Shown here in pieces: positions 9,182 to 17,884 of a stretch of 64,000 nucleotides of DNA. A program made the position numbers and the translations under genes. Position 1 is the first letter of the stretch. Every line of letters starts with the position of its first letter. This DNA is from DASSWB01 sp035705495. GTDB lineage: Bacteria > Bacteroidota > Bacteroidia > Flavobacteriales > Flavobacteriaceae. Below the pieces are notes generated by a model, which was not told where the DNA came from, made no database searches, and saw nothing but the letters and a program-made list of their open reading frames with translations. The stretch is from contig DASSWB010000022.1 of assembly GCA_035705495.1 (NCBI GenBank), forward strand, positions 16,091 through 80,090, given 5' to 3'.

Positions 9182-9823
9182 TTATTTTTTCCAATTACCG
9201 GGATCCTTGCTCCATTGTTGAAGCGTTTCCATTTCTTCCGAATTTACATACCCGGTCTCTTTTGCTAAGTCTATTAAATTACTATAATTGCTCAAAGTAT
9301 GCAACTCTATTTTTTGATTCCGGAAATTTTCATCTGCAACCTCAAAACCGTAAGAAAAAATGGCCATCATTCCCAGAATCTCGACTCCTTCTTCTCGAAG
9401 TGCCTCTGCTGCCTTAAGACTGCTATTTCCGGTGCTGATTAAATCTTCAATGACCACAACCTTTTTTCCGATTTCGATTTTTCCTTCAATTTTATTTTTT
9501 CGTCCATGTCCTTTAGCTTCTGGACGAACGTAAACAAAAGGTAAATCCAAATAATTGGCTACCAACATGCCTATTCCTATGGCTCCTGTTGCGACTCCTG
9601 CAATGGCATCTGGTTCACCATGTAATTTTAGAAGTTGCGCACAGAGATTATGACAAATGATTTTTCTTGCTTCAGGATAAGAAAGTAAAATTCTATTGTC
9701 ACAATAGATTGGGGATTTCCATCCACTTGCCCATGTAAACGGTTGTTGTGGTTCTAATTTTATTGCTTTAATTTGCAGAAGTAATCCGGCGGTTTCTTTT
9801 GCTGTTTCGGTGTCTAAAATCAT
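9182..9823 (-). CDS. pyrE: Orotate phosphoribosyltransferase
   Basis: 213 residues; converts orotate and PRPP to OMP in pyrimidine synthesis. The PRPP-binding motif VVVIEDLISTGNSS is intact, with the substrate region TWASGWKSPIYCDNR near the N-terminus. Start chosen at MILDTETAKE (9823); the frame is open to 9862, but those residues overlap the divergent Nudix gene and are not conserved in character. The start codon is only 7 nt from the Nudix start on the other strand. A TACATTTG -7 element at 9828-9835 would place transcription start at or beside the ATG. Confidence 0.95.
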   Translation of the reverse strand: MILDTETAKETAGLLLQIKAIKLEPQQPFTWASGWKSPIYCDNRILLSYPEARKIICHNLCAQLLKLHGEPDAIAGVATGAIGIGMLVANYLDLPFVYVRPEAKGHGRKNKIEGKIEIGKKVVVIEDLISTGNSSLKAAEALREEGVEILGMMAIFSYGFEVADENFRNQKIELHTLSNYSNLIDLAKETGYVNSEEMETLQQWSKDPGNWKK

Positions 9824-9835
9824 TTTGCAAATGTA
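9820..9835. promoter_or_regulatory. Shared divergent start region of pyrE and Nudix gene
   Basis: CATTTTGCAAATG at 9821-9833 holds both start codons: CAT (pyrE, minus) and ATG (Nudix, plus), with 7 nt between them. On the minus strand TACATTTG (9828-9835) is a full Bacteroidota -7 match; on the plus strand TCATTTTG (9820-9827) is a weaker one. Each promoter would lie in the other gene's first codons, and both mRNAs would have essentially no leader. Confidence 0.5.
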
Positions 9836-10460
9836 TAAAGTTTTTGTCAATGATATTCCCATTATTCTTTCTACGGAAAAGGATATTCATGAGAAATTTC
9901 TGTCTATTCCAATTAAAAGTGCACGAATTAAAAGAATTATCAAAGGGATTAACAAGGGTCGATTGCTATATGTGAATTTGTATCATGAAAAACCAGAGAA
10001 GTTATTAAAACATTTGTTTAAAAAATTACCGGTAGTTGTAGCCGGTGGTGGTCTGGTATATAACTCCAATAGAGAGATTCTTTTTATTTTCAGAAATGGA
10101 AAATGGGACTTGCCCAAGGGGAAAAAAGAGAAAAAGGAGGACATAGAAACGACAGCTATACGTGAGGTGGAAGAGGAGACGGGAATAAAAAATGTTGAAA
10201 TTGTAAATTTTTTAACTAAAACCTATCATGTTTTCAAGCGGCGCGGCAGATACAAATTAAAAGAAACCTACTGGTACGAAATGAAAACCGATTACGATGG
10301 GGAATTAGTGGCAGAAGAAAAAGAAGGAATCACCAAAGTAGAATGGAAAAACAAGGAAAAAGCGAAAAAAGCTTTGAATAAAAGTTATGAAAATATCAAA
10401 TTGGTCATGCCTGAGGAATATTTACCAGAGGCGAAAAATAGGATATCTCATATGTTGTAA
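9831..10460 (+). CDS. Nudix hydrolase
   Basis: 209 residues. The Nudix box GX5EX7REUXEEXGU is exact: GKKEKKEDIETTAIREVEEETGI, at about residues 98-122, so a metal-dependent pyrophosphohydrolase is expected. The substrate is unknown. The N-terminal about 65 residues (MYKVFVNDIPIILSTEKD onward) form an extra domain seen in Flavobacterial homologues. Start chosen at MYKVFVND (9831). The last 39 bp overlap the 3' end of the convergent M14 peptidase gene. Confidence 0.9.
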   Translation: MYKVFVNDIPIILSTEKDIHEKFLSIPIKSARIKRIIKGINKGRLLYVNLYHEKPEKLLKHLFKKLPVVVAGGGLVYNSNREILFIFRNGKWDLPKGKKEKKEDIETTAIREVEEETGIKNVEIVNFLTKTYHVFKRRGRYKLKETYWYEMKTDYDGELVAEEKEGITKVEWKNKEKAKKALNKSYENIKLVMPEEYLPEAKNRISHML

Positions 10461-12170
10461 CTCGTAATTGGGACTGCTTTTAAAAATCCAATCTAATTGT
10501 TCGTAGCTGTTTTTGGCAAATTCTGAATCTTCTTTTTTCTTTTGTTCAAATTCAGCTTTGATTTTTGGGTTCTCATTTAAAAATTCCAGTGCAGAATCTT
10601 CATAAACGTAAGGGGAGAAATGTTCCTTTTGCTGAAGAACCGAATCGAAAAAATTCCAGTTGAAAAATGAATCCGTGGCTTGTGGTTCCAAGGTTTCCAT
10701 GATATATTTTATTCCTTTTTGATCTGTGGGGACAATGATATCACCTCTTCTGGCTTTCACCCGAACATTCTTTTTGGTGACACTTGTGTTGAAATGTAGA
10801 TAATGGCCTTCATACGCATTTGACATGGTCTCAAAATCGTTGATGTAATAAGCTTCAGCAACCATGATGCTATCTTTTTCCAATTTTTGCATGACAATAT
10901 TATTCGCTGCGAGGAGATTTGTCACTTTCCACCAAGATTGCGGAATCAAATATGCAGTAGGAATTTCAACGCTGGTACTGGGAACAAAATTATTATAATA
11001 CACTACCTCTTTTTCAAACGGTTTCTCCCTGTTGTATTTGAGTCGGTCGAGACCGGTAACTTCACTTTTAATTATTTCTGCTTCATATCCTAAAAATGGA
11101 ATTGTACTGGTTCGCGTGCTATCAATTTTATAATGAAGTGGATAATTTTCCAAATCAGAAAATTGACGAAATGCCCCAGCCCTGACTTGTTTTATTTCGC
11201 GGGCATTTTGGTCAACATAATTCAATAATGTGAGCATAAATTGATAAGTTCCCGCAACCCGTTCATCGTAGGGTTTCAGCATATGGGTTTCTATCATTAA
11301 TCCCATGGTATTCCATAGTGAAGCATAGCCGGTAGAATATCTGGGATAGTCCATAAATTGTGAAAAACCTTTTTCCGGGACTTCATTAAAAACATTGACG
11401 TAAGGCGTGGAAGGCCAACCGTTGTTTGCAAGCGAATCAACAATACTGGGCATCATTTTGTGCTGAATATAGGCTCCAATTTTTCCACCCATTTTGTTGT
11501 GCTGGGTAAAAAGATGGGTCAAGGTATATTGGTAATCTGCACCATTGCTAACATGCGTATCGAGTAAAACATCAGGTTTTATCAAATGAAAAACTTCGGT
11601 GAAAGACAAAGTATTCCTTGTGTCTGCTTTGATAAAATCCCTATTTAAATCAAAGTTCCTGGCATTTCCGCGGAAACCGTATTCAACCGGGCCATTTTGA
11701 TTTACTCTACTTGTTGAATTTCTATTAATCGCGCCACCAATATTATAAACAGGTATGACAGCTAAAACTGTATTTTCGGGAGCTTTTATTGAGTCTTGCG
11801 CCAAATCCCTTAAAAAAAGCATGCTCGCATCAATGCCGTCACTCTCTCCCGGATGAATTCCGTTGTTGATGAACAAGATGGTTTTATCTTCTCCCAGTTG
11901 TTCAAGATCAAAATTTAAATCCGGATTAAAAATCACTATGTGCAAAGGTTCTCCACTATCTGTTTTGCCTATTTCCATAATTTTGATTGTGGCGAAAGCA
12001 TCGTCAAGATCTTGATAGTATTTAATTATTTCTGGATAGGTTGCAGTCTCTTTACCGTCCGATTTTTCAAAAGTAGTGGTGAAATCATATTCTTTTACAA
12101 GCCGATATTTGGAGAAATCACAGGAAGTGAAAGCAAAAACAAGAAGAAAAACAATCAGTATTTTTTTCAT
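10422..12170 (-). CDS. M14 family zinc carboxypeptidase, lipoprotein
   Basis: 582 residues. An N-terminal lipoprotein signal (MKKILIVFLLVFAFTSC; Cys17 acylated) places it on the envelope. Zinc ligands of the M14 fold are visible as HPGESDG (His, Glu) and later DTHVSNG (His); LMIETHML carries the likely catalytic Glu. Peptidases of this group trim peptides or amidated substrates outside the cytoplasm; the substrate is not known. The C-terminal 200 residues form an added domain. The 3' end overlaps the convergent Nudix gene by 39 bp. Confidence 0.88.
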   Translation of the reverse strand: MKKILIVFLLVFAFTSCDFSKYRLVKEYDFTTTFEKSDGKETATYPEIIKYYQDLDDAFATIKIMEIGKTDSGEPLHIVIFNPDLNFDLEQLGEDKTILFINNGIHPGESDGIDASMLFLRDLAQDSIKAPENTVLAVIPVYNIGGAINRNSTSRVNQNGPVEYGFRGNARNFDLNRDFIKADTRNTLSFTEVFHLIKPDVLLDTHVSNGADYQYTLTHLFTQHNKMGGKIGAYIQHKMMPSIVDSLANNGWPSTPYVNVFNEVPEKGFSQFMDYPRYSTGYASLWNTMGLMIETHMLKPYDERVAGTYQFMLTLLNYVDQNAREIKQVRAGAFRQFSDLENYPLHYKIDSTRTSTIPFLGYEAEIIKSEVTGLDRLKYNREKPFEKEVVYYNNFVPSTSVEIPTAYLIPQSWWKVTNLLAANNIVMQKLEKDSIMVAEAYYINDFETMSNAYEGHYLHFNTSVTKKNVRVKARRGDIIVPTDQKGIKYIMETLEPQATDSFFNWNFFDSVLQQKEHFSPYVYEDSALEFLNENPKIKAEFEQKKKEDSEFAKNSYEQLDWIFKSSPNYELQHMRYPIFRLW

Positions 12171-12324
12171 TTCAGAAAATATAGGAATTCAAAAATAAGT
12201 AAAAATATATGACGGCTTCTACAATTTGAGTAATTACAATATCACCTCGTTAAATTTGTGTGAAGAAATGGAAGCATTTCAACGCAGAAAGATTAATCAT
12301 CTTAATTTTATAAAAAACAAAAAA

Positions 12325-13614
12325 ATGGTTTCAAAATTTTTTATTTCCCTGATGTTGACTTTAATAATGTTGAGCTGTAACGAAAATGATCGTAAGAAAA
12401 AAATTGTTCAGGTTGGGGAAGAGGAAGTTGAAACTGTCCAAAATCCGTCTGACACCGTAAAAACCACCGCGGGGACCGTGATTTTACCTGAACCTTATAG
12501 TACCGAATCGGTTGCGAAATCCAGTAAGGTAATTGGTTGGCCAGAAGGAAAAAAACCAGTCGCACCAGATGGTTTTACAGTGACAAAATTTGCAGATAAC
12601 TTCCAAAACCCACGGTGGACATACATTGCACCGAACAATGATATTTTTGTCGTGGAATCAAACACGCGAAACAGCGCTAACCAAATAACGATATTACGTG
12701 ATGGCGACGGCGATAATTTACCGGAATTGCGCAATGTATTTCTTGATAGCTTGAACCAACCGTTCGGAATGTTGATTCTGGACAATTATTTCTATGTTGC
12801 CAATACTGACGGATTGTATCGGTACCCATATACCGAAGGAATTACGAGAATTGAAGCTGAAGGTGAAAAAATAGTTGATCTTCCGGCGGGTGGTTATAAT
12901 CATCATTGGACCCGAAATATTGTAGCAAATGAAGATGGAAGCAAAATTTATATTTCCGTGGGTTCCACCAGTAATGTCGGTGAATACGGTTTGCAGGAAG
13001 AAAAACGCAGAGCTGCTATTTTGGAAATAAATCCTGATGGAACAGGAGAAAAAATCTATGCTTCAGGTTTGAGAAATCCGGTGGGAATGGACTGGAATCC
13101 AGTAACGGGCGATTTATGGACGGCAGTAAATGAACGGGATAAATTAGGTGACGGATTGGTTCCTGACTATGTGACCAAAGTAGTCGAAGGCGGTTTCTAC
13201 GGATGGCCTTTTTCTTATTTTGGAAAAATCATCGATCCGCGTTGGGAGGATGATCCACATCTGGAAATGGTAGAAAAATCAATTGTTCCCGATGTTTCGG
13301 TTGGTGCCCATACAGCATCTTTGGGTTTTACTTTCTACACCGCGGATTTGTTTCCGGAAAAATATAAAAATGGCGCTTTCGTTGGTCAGCACGGCTCTTG
13401 GAACCGATCGGAATTTTCAGGTTATAAAGTCGTTTTTATTCCTTTTGAAAATGGAATTCCTCAGCAACCTCAAGATTTTTTATCTGGTTTTATTGCCGAC
13501 GAAGCGACAAGTGAAGTTTACGGCCGACCCGTTTGTGTTGCGGTTTTACCCGATGGTTCCTTGTTGGTCAACGACGATAGCGGAAATACACTGTGGCGGG
13601 TTTCGGTGGAATAG
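12325..13614 (+). CDS. PQQ-dependent sugar dehydrogenase-like lipoprotein
   Basis: 429 residues. Start chosen at MVSKFFISLMLTLIMLSC (12325), a good lipoprotein signal with Cys18; the frame is open to 12226, but that extension lacks any signal. The rest is a six-bladed beta-propeller of the soluble aldose/sorbosone dehydrogenase family: VVESNTRNSANQITIL, GYNHHWTRNI, ASGLRNPVGMDWNP, TAVNERDKLGD, GQHGSWNRS. The His and Arg residues of the PQQ pocket appear present. Oxidation of a sugar or related alcohol in the periplasm is inferred; the substrate is unknown. Confidence 0.87.
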   Translation: MVSKFFISLMLTLIMLSCNENDRKKKIVQVGEEEVETVQNPSDTVKTTAGTVILPEPYSTESVAKSSKVIGWPEGKKPVAPDGFTVTKFADNFQNPRWTYIAPNNDIFVVESNTRNSANQITILRDGDGDNLPELRNVFLDSLNQPFGMLILDNYFYVANTDGLYRYPYTEGITRIEAEGEKIVDLPAGGYNHHWTRNIVANEDGSKIYISVGSTSNVGEYGLQEEKRRAAILEINPDGTGEKIYASGLRNPVGMDWNPVTGDLWTAVNERDKLGDGLVPDYVTKVVEGGFYGWPFSYFGKIIDPRWEDDPHLEMVEKSIVPDVSVGAHTASLGFTFYTADLFPEKYKNGAFVGQHGSWNRSEFSGYKVVFIPFENGIPQQPQDFLSGFIADEATSEVYGRPVCVAVLPDGSLLVNDDSGNTLWRVSVE

Positions 13615-13673
13615 TTATAGGTTTGTATGCGCTCTAGCCTGAAGCTAATTTTTCAGAATTTAAAAAACCTATA

Positions 13674-14126
13674 TTATTTCACAACACACGCTGGAACCAT
13701 AAATTGATAATTACCGCCGTTTTGAATAACATCGCGGACAATAGTAGAAGAAATATGACTTTTTCCAGAAGATGCAATTAAAAATACAGTTTCAATTCCC
13801 TCCATTTTATAATTTGTTTGCCCAATGGATTTTTCAAATTCCAAATCGATTGCATTTCTGAGTCCTCGTAAAATGAAATTCGCGTTTTCCTTTTTACAAA
13901 AATCGACTGTGAGTCCGTGGTATGTCTTTACTTTTACCTTTGGATTGTCTTTGTAGATTTCCTCTAAAAATTTTACGCGTTCCTCAAGAGAGAACATATA
14001 TTTCTTGTTGGAATTGACTCCAATGGCCAAGATAATTTCGTCAAAAAGAAGCAATCCGCGGTCAATAATATCTGTATGTCCCAATGTGACAGGGTCAAAT
14101 GAACCGGGAAAGACTGCTTTTCTCAT
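13674..14126 (-). CDS. coaD: Phosphopantetheine adenylyltransferase
   Basis: 150 residues, the normal length for CoaD, which makes dephospho-CoA from 4'-phosphopantetheine and ATP. The nucleotidyltransferase motif GSFDPVTLGHTDII starts at about residue 8 and the ISSTIVRD motif closes the ATP site near the C-terminus. The frame is open to 14270, but start 14126 (MRKAVFPGSFD) fits the family exactly. It follows ddl by 34 bp on the same strand. Confidence 0.97.
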   Translation of the reverse strand: MRKAVFPGSFDPVTLGHTDIIDRGLLLFDEIILAIGVNSNKKYMFSLEERVKFLEEIYKDNPKVKVKTYHGLTVDFCKKENANFILRGLRNAIDLEFEKSIGQTNYKMEGIETVFLIASSGKSHISSTIVRDVIQNGGNYQFMVPACVVK

Positions 14127-14160
14127 TTTTTTAAGTTTTAAAAAACGTATTTCAAATGTA

Positions 14161-15153
14161 CTAAAAAAGACTTTCGGTTTGTTGCAGGGCATCCTCAATG
14201 GCACTTCCGAAGAGTTCTGGCAAAGAAATACCTGCTTTTTCAGCTTGTTGAGGTAAGATACTTGCTTCACTCAAACCGGGAGTCGTGTTCATTTCAATAA
14301 AATAAGGTTCGTCATTGTGAAAAATAAATTCTGAACGGGTAAAGCCCTTCATTTTTAATTTTGAATAAATCAATTTTGATATTTTCTGAACCTTTTTTGT
14401 TTGTTCTTCTGATATTCTTGCCGGTGTTATTTCTTGTGATTTCCCCAAATATTTGGCTTCATAATCAAAAAATTCATTTTCCGAAACAATTTCGGTAACC
14501 GGAAGCGCCAGGATTTCTCCATTATAAGTGATTACGCCAACCGAAACTTCGGTTCCATCAAGAAAAGATTCAATAATGATTTCATCATCTTCTTTGAAAG
14601 CCGTTTTTATCGCTGGGAACAATTCGTCTTCATTTTTCACCTTTGTCACACCAAAACTGCTTCCAGCTTTGTTTGCTTTCACGAAACAAGGTAACCCAAC
14701 TCTTTTCAAAATTGCTTTATCATCAATGTCATCACCTCGATTCAGAAAATAATTGGTGGCCGACTTAATTTTGTAGGGCTGCAAAACACTGATTAAATCC
14801 CGCTTATTGAAAGTAAGCGCGGCCTGATAAAATCCGCAGGAAGTCTGGGGAATTTTCAACAATTCAAAATAAGCTTGTAGCAATCCATTTTCTCCTGGCG
14901 TTCCGTGAATTGTATTGAAAACACAATCGAATGCAATAATTTCATCATTGATGTTGACTGTAAAATCATTTTTGTTCACGGGATACGGAGTGTCATCATC
15001 TGCAATCACAAACCATTCAGTTTGCAAAATATGCATTCTATAAGGATTGTACATTTCACGGTCAAGGTTTTTGTAAACCACGTTCCCGCTGTTGATCGAG
15101 ATTCTGTATTCACTCGAAAAACCGCCCATTGCGATTGCGATGTTTTTTTTCAT
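14161..15153 (-). CDS. ddl: D-alanine--D-alanine ligase
   Basis: 330 residues; ATP-grasp enzyme making the D-Ala-D-Ala dipeptide of peptidoglycan. Visible motifs: the N-terminal AMGGFSSEYRISINSG, HGTPGENG, the ATP-binding loop KANKAGSSFGVTKV, and the metal-binding FIEMNTTPGL near the C-terminus. The first gene of a two-gene unit with coaD, divergent from the PASTA gene. Confidence 0.97.
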   Translation of the reverse strand: MKKNIAIAMGGFSSEYRISINSGNVVYKNLDREMYNPYRMHILQTEWFVIADDDTPYPVNKNDFTVNINDEIIAFDCVFNTIHGTPGENGLLQAYFELLKIPQTSCGFYQAALTFNKRDLISVLQPYKIKSATNYFLNRGDDIDDKAILKRVGLPCFVKANKAGSSFGVTKVKNEDELFPAIKTAFKEDDEIIIESFLDGTEVSVGVITYNGEILALPVTEIVSENEFFDYEAKYLGKSQEITPARISEEQTKKVQKISKLIYSKLKMKGFTRSEFIFHNDEPYFIEMNTTPGLSEASILPQQAEKAGISLPELFGSAIEDALQQTESLF

Positions 15154-15222
15154 TTTGAAAAGTTAAAAAGACAAACAAAAATATCACTTAAAAAGTGTGC
15201 AACCAAAACCCTTGTGTTTTTA

Positions 15223-15230
15223 TATCTTTG
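15223..15230 (+). promoter_or_regulatory. -7 element upstream of the PASTA-rluD pair
   Basis: TATCTTTG, a full TAnnTTTG match, 18 bp before the chosen PASTA start. No TTG at the ideal distance, so confidence is moderate. Confidence 0.45.
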
Positions 15231-15247
15231 TTTTCTTATTTTTTTAT

Positions 15248-15889
15248 ATGGGATTTATCAAATTTATTTTCAGCAGGGCATTCCTCATTCAACTGGCATT
15301 GGCCATTGTTGTTTTGGTCGTAATTTCATTTTTGTTCCTTCAATGGTTGGATTATTCCACGAACCAAGATCAAAGGATTGCAGTTCCCAAGTTAAAAGGT
15401 CTGTCTTTGGATGTAGCAGAAAATAAATTGGAAGAACTCGATTTGCAATTGGAAGTGCTGGATTCTGCCAATTTCGACCCAAAATATCCGCCGCATTCTG
15501 TTTTGGAACAAGTTCCAGCGGCTGAAAATTTTGTAAAGGAAGACAGGAAAATTTATCTAACGCTAAATCCTTCAGGTTATAGAAAAATAGAAATTCCTGA
15601 AAATCTGATTCGGAAAACCCGTCGACAAGTTGAACCGACCTTGAAATCACTTGGTTTTGAAATTGGAGAAATTACCTACAAACAAGATCTTGCCAAGGAT
15701 GCGGTTCTCGAATTGAAACACAAGGGTAAAGTTTTAAAACCTGGCGATAAATTAAGGGAAACGTCAGTAATTGATTTGGTTTTGGGAGATGGAACAGGAA
15801 GTTATCAATCTACCGAAAGCGATAGCACAAATTCAGTTGGGGAAATAGAAATCTCTTCAGATGAAAATGAATTAGAAGGAGGAGAATAA
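15248..15889 (+). CDS. PASTA domain-containing membrane protein
   Basis: 213 residues. One membrane helix (about 10-33, ALAIVVLVVISFLFL) follows a short cytoplasmic tip, then two to three PASTA repeats in the periplasm (first: IAVPKLKGLSLDVAENKLEELDLQLEV; the second begins about residue 115). PASTA domains bind peptidoglycan fragments in kinases and PBPs, but there is no kinase domain here. Start set at MGFIKFIFSR (15248) because a TATCTTTG promoter lies at 15223-15230, inside the longer open frame. It is 1 bp from rluD, so the two are co-translated. Confidence 0.85.
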   Translation: MGFIKFIFSRAFLIQLALAIVVLVVISFLFLQWLDYSTNQDQRIAVPKLKGLSLDVAENKLEELDLQLEVLDSANFDPKYPPHSVLEQVPAAENFVKEDRKIYLTLNPSGYRKIEIPENLIRKTRRQVEPTLKSLGFEIGEITYKQDLAKDAVLELKHKGKVLKPGDKLRETSVIDLVLGDGTGSYQSTESDSTNSVGEIEISSDENELEGGE

Positions 15890-15890
15890 A

Positions 15891-16952
15891 ATGACAAAAG
15901 AGACTACTACGGACGAAGTTGAAGGAGACGATTCACTTTATGAACACCATAAATTTGTAGCTACAAAAGGACAAGAGCCTTTGCGTGTTGACAAATATTT
16001 AATGAATTACATTGAAGGCGCAACTCGAAATAAAATTCAAACTGCCGCAAAAGACGGAAATATCTACGTCAATGATATTGCGGTAAAATCCAATTATAAG
16101 GTAAAACCGGGTGATGTCGTAACGGTAATGTTCACGCATCCACCTTACGAGTTTCTGCTTACACCGGAAAATATTCCGCTTGATATTGTTTATGAAGATG
16201 AAAGCCTTTTGGTTGTAAATAAACCTGCGGGAATGGTTGTGCATCCGGGACACGGAAATTACAGCGGTACATTAATCAACGCACTTGTTCACCATATTGA
16301 AAATCTTCCCAATAATAGCAGTGAACGTCCTGGGTTGGTGCACAGAATAGACAAAGACACAAGCGGATTGTTGGTTGTCGCGAAAACCGAAGCGGCAATG
16401 ACACATCTTGCAAAACAATTTTTCAATAAAACGAGTCAGCGTGAATATGTGGCGTTGGTTTGGGGAAATATTAAAGAAGACGAAGGTAGAATAGAAGGTA
16501 ATATTGGTCGGCATCCCAAAAACCGACTTCAGAACGTGGTTTATTTGAATGATGAAGATGACGAGAAAGGAAAACCGGCTGTTACACATTATAAAGTTTT
16601 GGAACGCTTTGGTTATGTGACTTTGGTTTCCTGTATTTTGGAAACTGGAAGAACGCACCAGATAAGGGTGCATATGAAACATATTGGGCACACTTTATTC
16701 AATGATGAGCGTTACGGCGGAAACTTGATTTTAAAAGGCACCACCTTTACCAAATACAAACAGTTCGTGGATAATTGCTTCAAGGTTTTGCCAAGACAGG
16801 CGTTACACGCGAAGACTCTGGGATTCAAACATCCCAAAACCGGTGAAATGAAACTTTTTGATACGCCGTTGCCAGAAGATATGCAGGCGTGCATCGAGAA
16901 ATGGAGGAATTATTCCAAGAACCAGCAATTGGAGGAAACGGAAGAAGATTGA
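15891..16952 (+). CDS. rluD: Ribosomal large subunit pseudouridine synthase (RluD type)
   Basis: 353 residues. An N-terminal S4 RNA-binding domain (LRVDKYLMNYIEGATRNKIQTA) is followed by the RluA/RluD catalytic domain with HRIDKDTSGLLVVAK, whose Asp is the catalytic nucleophile, and RTHQIRVHMKHIGH. Members modify helix 69 of 23S rRNA (RluD) or related sites; RluD is the best match by domain order. Immediately downstream of the PASTA gene. Confidence 0.92.
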   Translation: MTKETTTDEVEGDDSLYEHHKFVATKGQEPLRVDKYLMNYIEGATRNKIQTAAKDGNIYVNDIAVKSNYKVKPGDVVTVMFTHPPYEFLLTPENIPLDIVYEDESLLVVNKPAGMVVHPGHGNYSGTLINALVHHIENLPNNSSERPGLVHRIDKDTSGLLVVAKTEAAMTHLAKQFFNKTSQREYVALVWGNIKEDEGRIEGNIGRHPKNRLQNVVYLNDEDDEKGKPAVTHYKVLERFGYVTLVSCILETGRTHQIRVHMKHIGHTLFNDERYGGNLILKGTTFTKYKQFVDNCFKVLPRQALHAKTLGFKHPKTGEMKLFDTPLPEDMQACIEKWRNYSKNQQLEETEED

Positions 16953-16986
16953 TTTTTAAAATAAAAAAAGAGTAGATTATTATTTT

Positions 16987-17751
16987 ATGAAAATTGTTAT
17001 TTCTCCTGCCAAATCATTGGATTTCAAAACGCCCCTTCCTACCACAAGAGGAACACAACCTGCTTTTTTGGATACTACCAAAAAAGTGAATCAGAAACTC
17101 CAAAAGCTTTCAAAGAATAAGATTTCCGGTTTAATGCATATCAGTGATAAGTTGGCCGATTTAAATTATATGCGCTATCGGGAATTTGAGGCGGAACACA
17201 ATAAAAAAAACGCCCGTCCTGCAATTTTTGCTTTTTCGGGGGAAGTGTATTTAGGTTTTGAAGCGCATACCTTTCCGATGGAAAAACTGGATGCCCTTCA
17301 GGACACGCTTCGGATTCTCTCTGGTTATTATGGGATTTTAAAACCGTTGGATTTAATTCAGGCGCATCGTTTGGAAATGGGCACAAAACTTTCTGTCGCA
17401 AGGAAGAAAGATTTATATGATTTGTGGAGGACGAAAATAACTGGCTTTTTAAATTCAGAAATGTCAGAAAACGAATTACTCGTGAATTTGGCGAGCAATG
17501 AATATTTTAAATCCGTGGATACGAAAAAATTGAAAGCTTCGGTTGTTACCCCCGTTTTCAAAGATTATAAAAACGGAAAATTAAAGGTGATCGTTTTCTA
17601 CACAAAAAAAGCAAGAGGTGCCATGGCACGTTATATTGTGGAAAATGATATCAACGATTTGGACGGAATTAAAGCTTTTGATCAAGATGGTTACAGATAC
17701 AGTGAAGAACTTTCCAAAGCCAATAAATCAGAATTGATTTTTACTCGTTAA
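16987..17751 (+). CDS. yaaA: Peroxide stress protein YaaA
   Basis: 254 residues with the DUF328/UPF0246 signature: KIVISPAKSLDF at the N-terminus, then PAIFAFSGEVYLGFEA, ILSGYYGILKPLDLIQAHRLEMGT, and ending near KARGAMARYIVEN. YaaA limits intracellular iron and DNA damage during peroxide stress and binds DNA in E. coli. Standalone here, 34 bp after rluD, with a terminator downstream. Confidence 0.93.
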   Translation: MKIVISPAKSLDFKTPLPTTRGTQPAFLDTTKKVNQKLQKLSKNKISGLMHISDKLADLNYMRYREFEAEHNKKNARPAIFAFSGEVYLGFEAHTFPMEKLDALQDTLRILSGYYGILKPLDLIQAHRLEMGTKLSVARKKDLYDLWRTKITGFLNSEMSENELLVNLASNEYFKSVDTKKLKASVVTPVFKDYKNGKLKVIVFYTKKARGAMARYIVENDINDLDGIKAFDQDGYRYSEELSKANKSELIFTR

Positions 17752-17793
17752 ATCTTTAAGAGTATTTTAAATTTCATTTGTTAAACATTGATA

Positions 17794-17820
17794 AAAGACA
17801 GCACCTCGCTGTCTTTATTT
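17794..17820 (+). terminator. Terminator after yaaA
   Basis: A perfect 9-bp stem AAAGACAGC / GCTGTCTTT with a 5-nt loop and a T-rich tail, 42 bp past the yaaA stop. Confidence 0.8.
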
Positions 17821-17884
17821 TTTATTATTGATTACTTCAAAATGCGGTGAAGATTATAAATCAATAATAAAAGTTGTTTTTTCA

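Noticed and set aside
13615..13673. Inverted repeat TAGGTTT / AAACCTA between the sugar dehydrogenase gene and coaD
   Set aside because: The loop is about 37 nt and the arms short; too weak to call a terminator.
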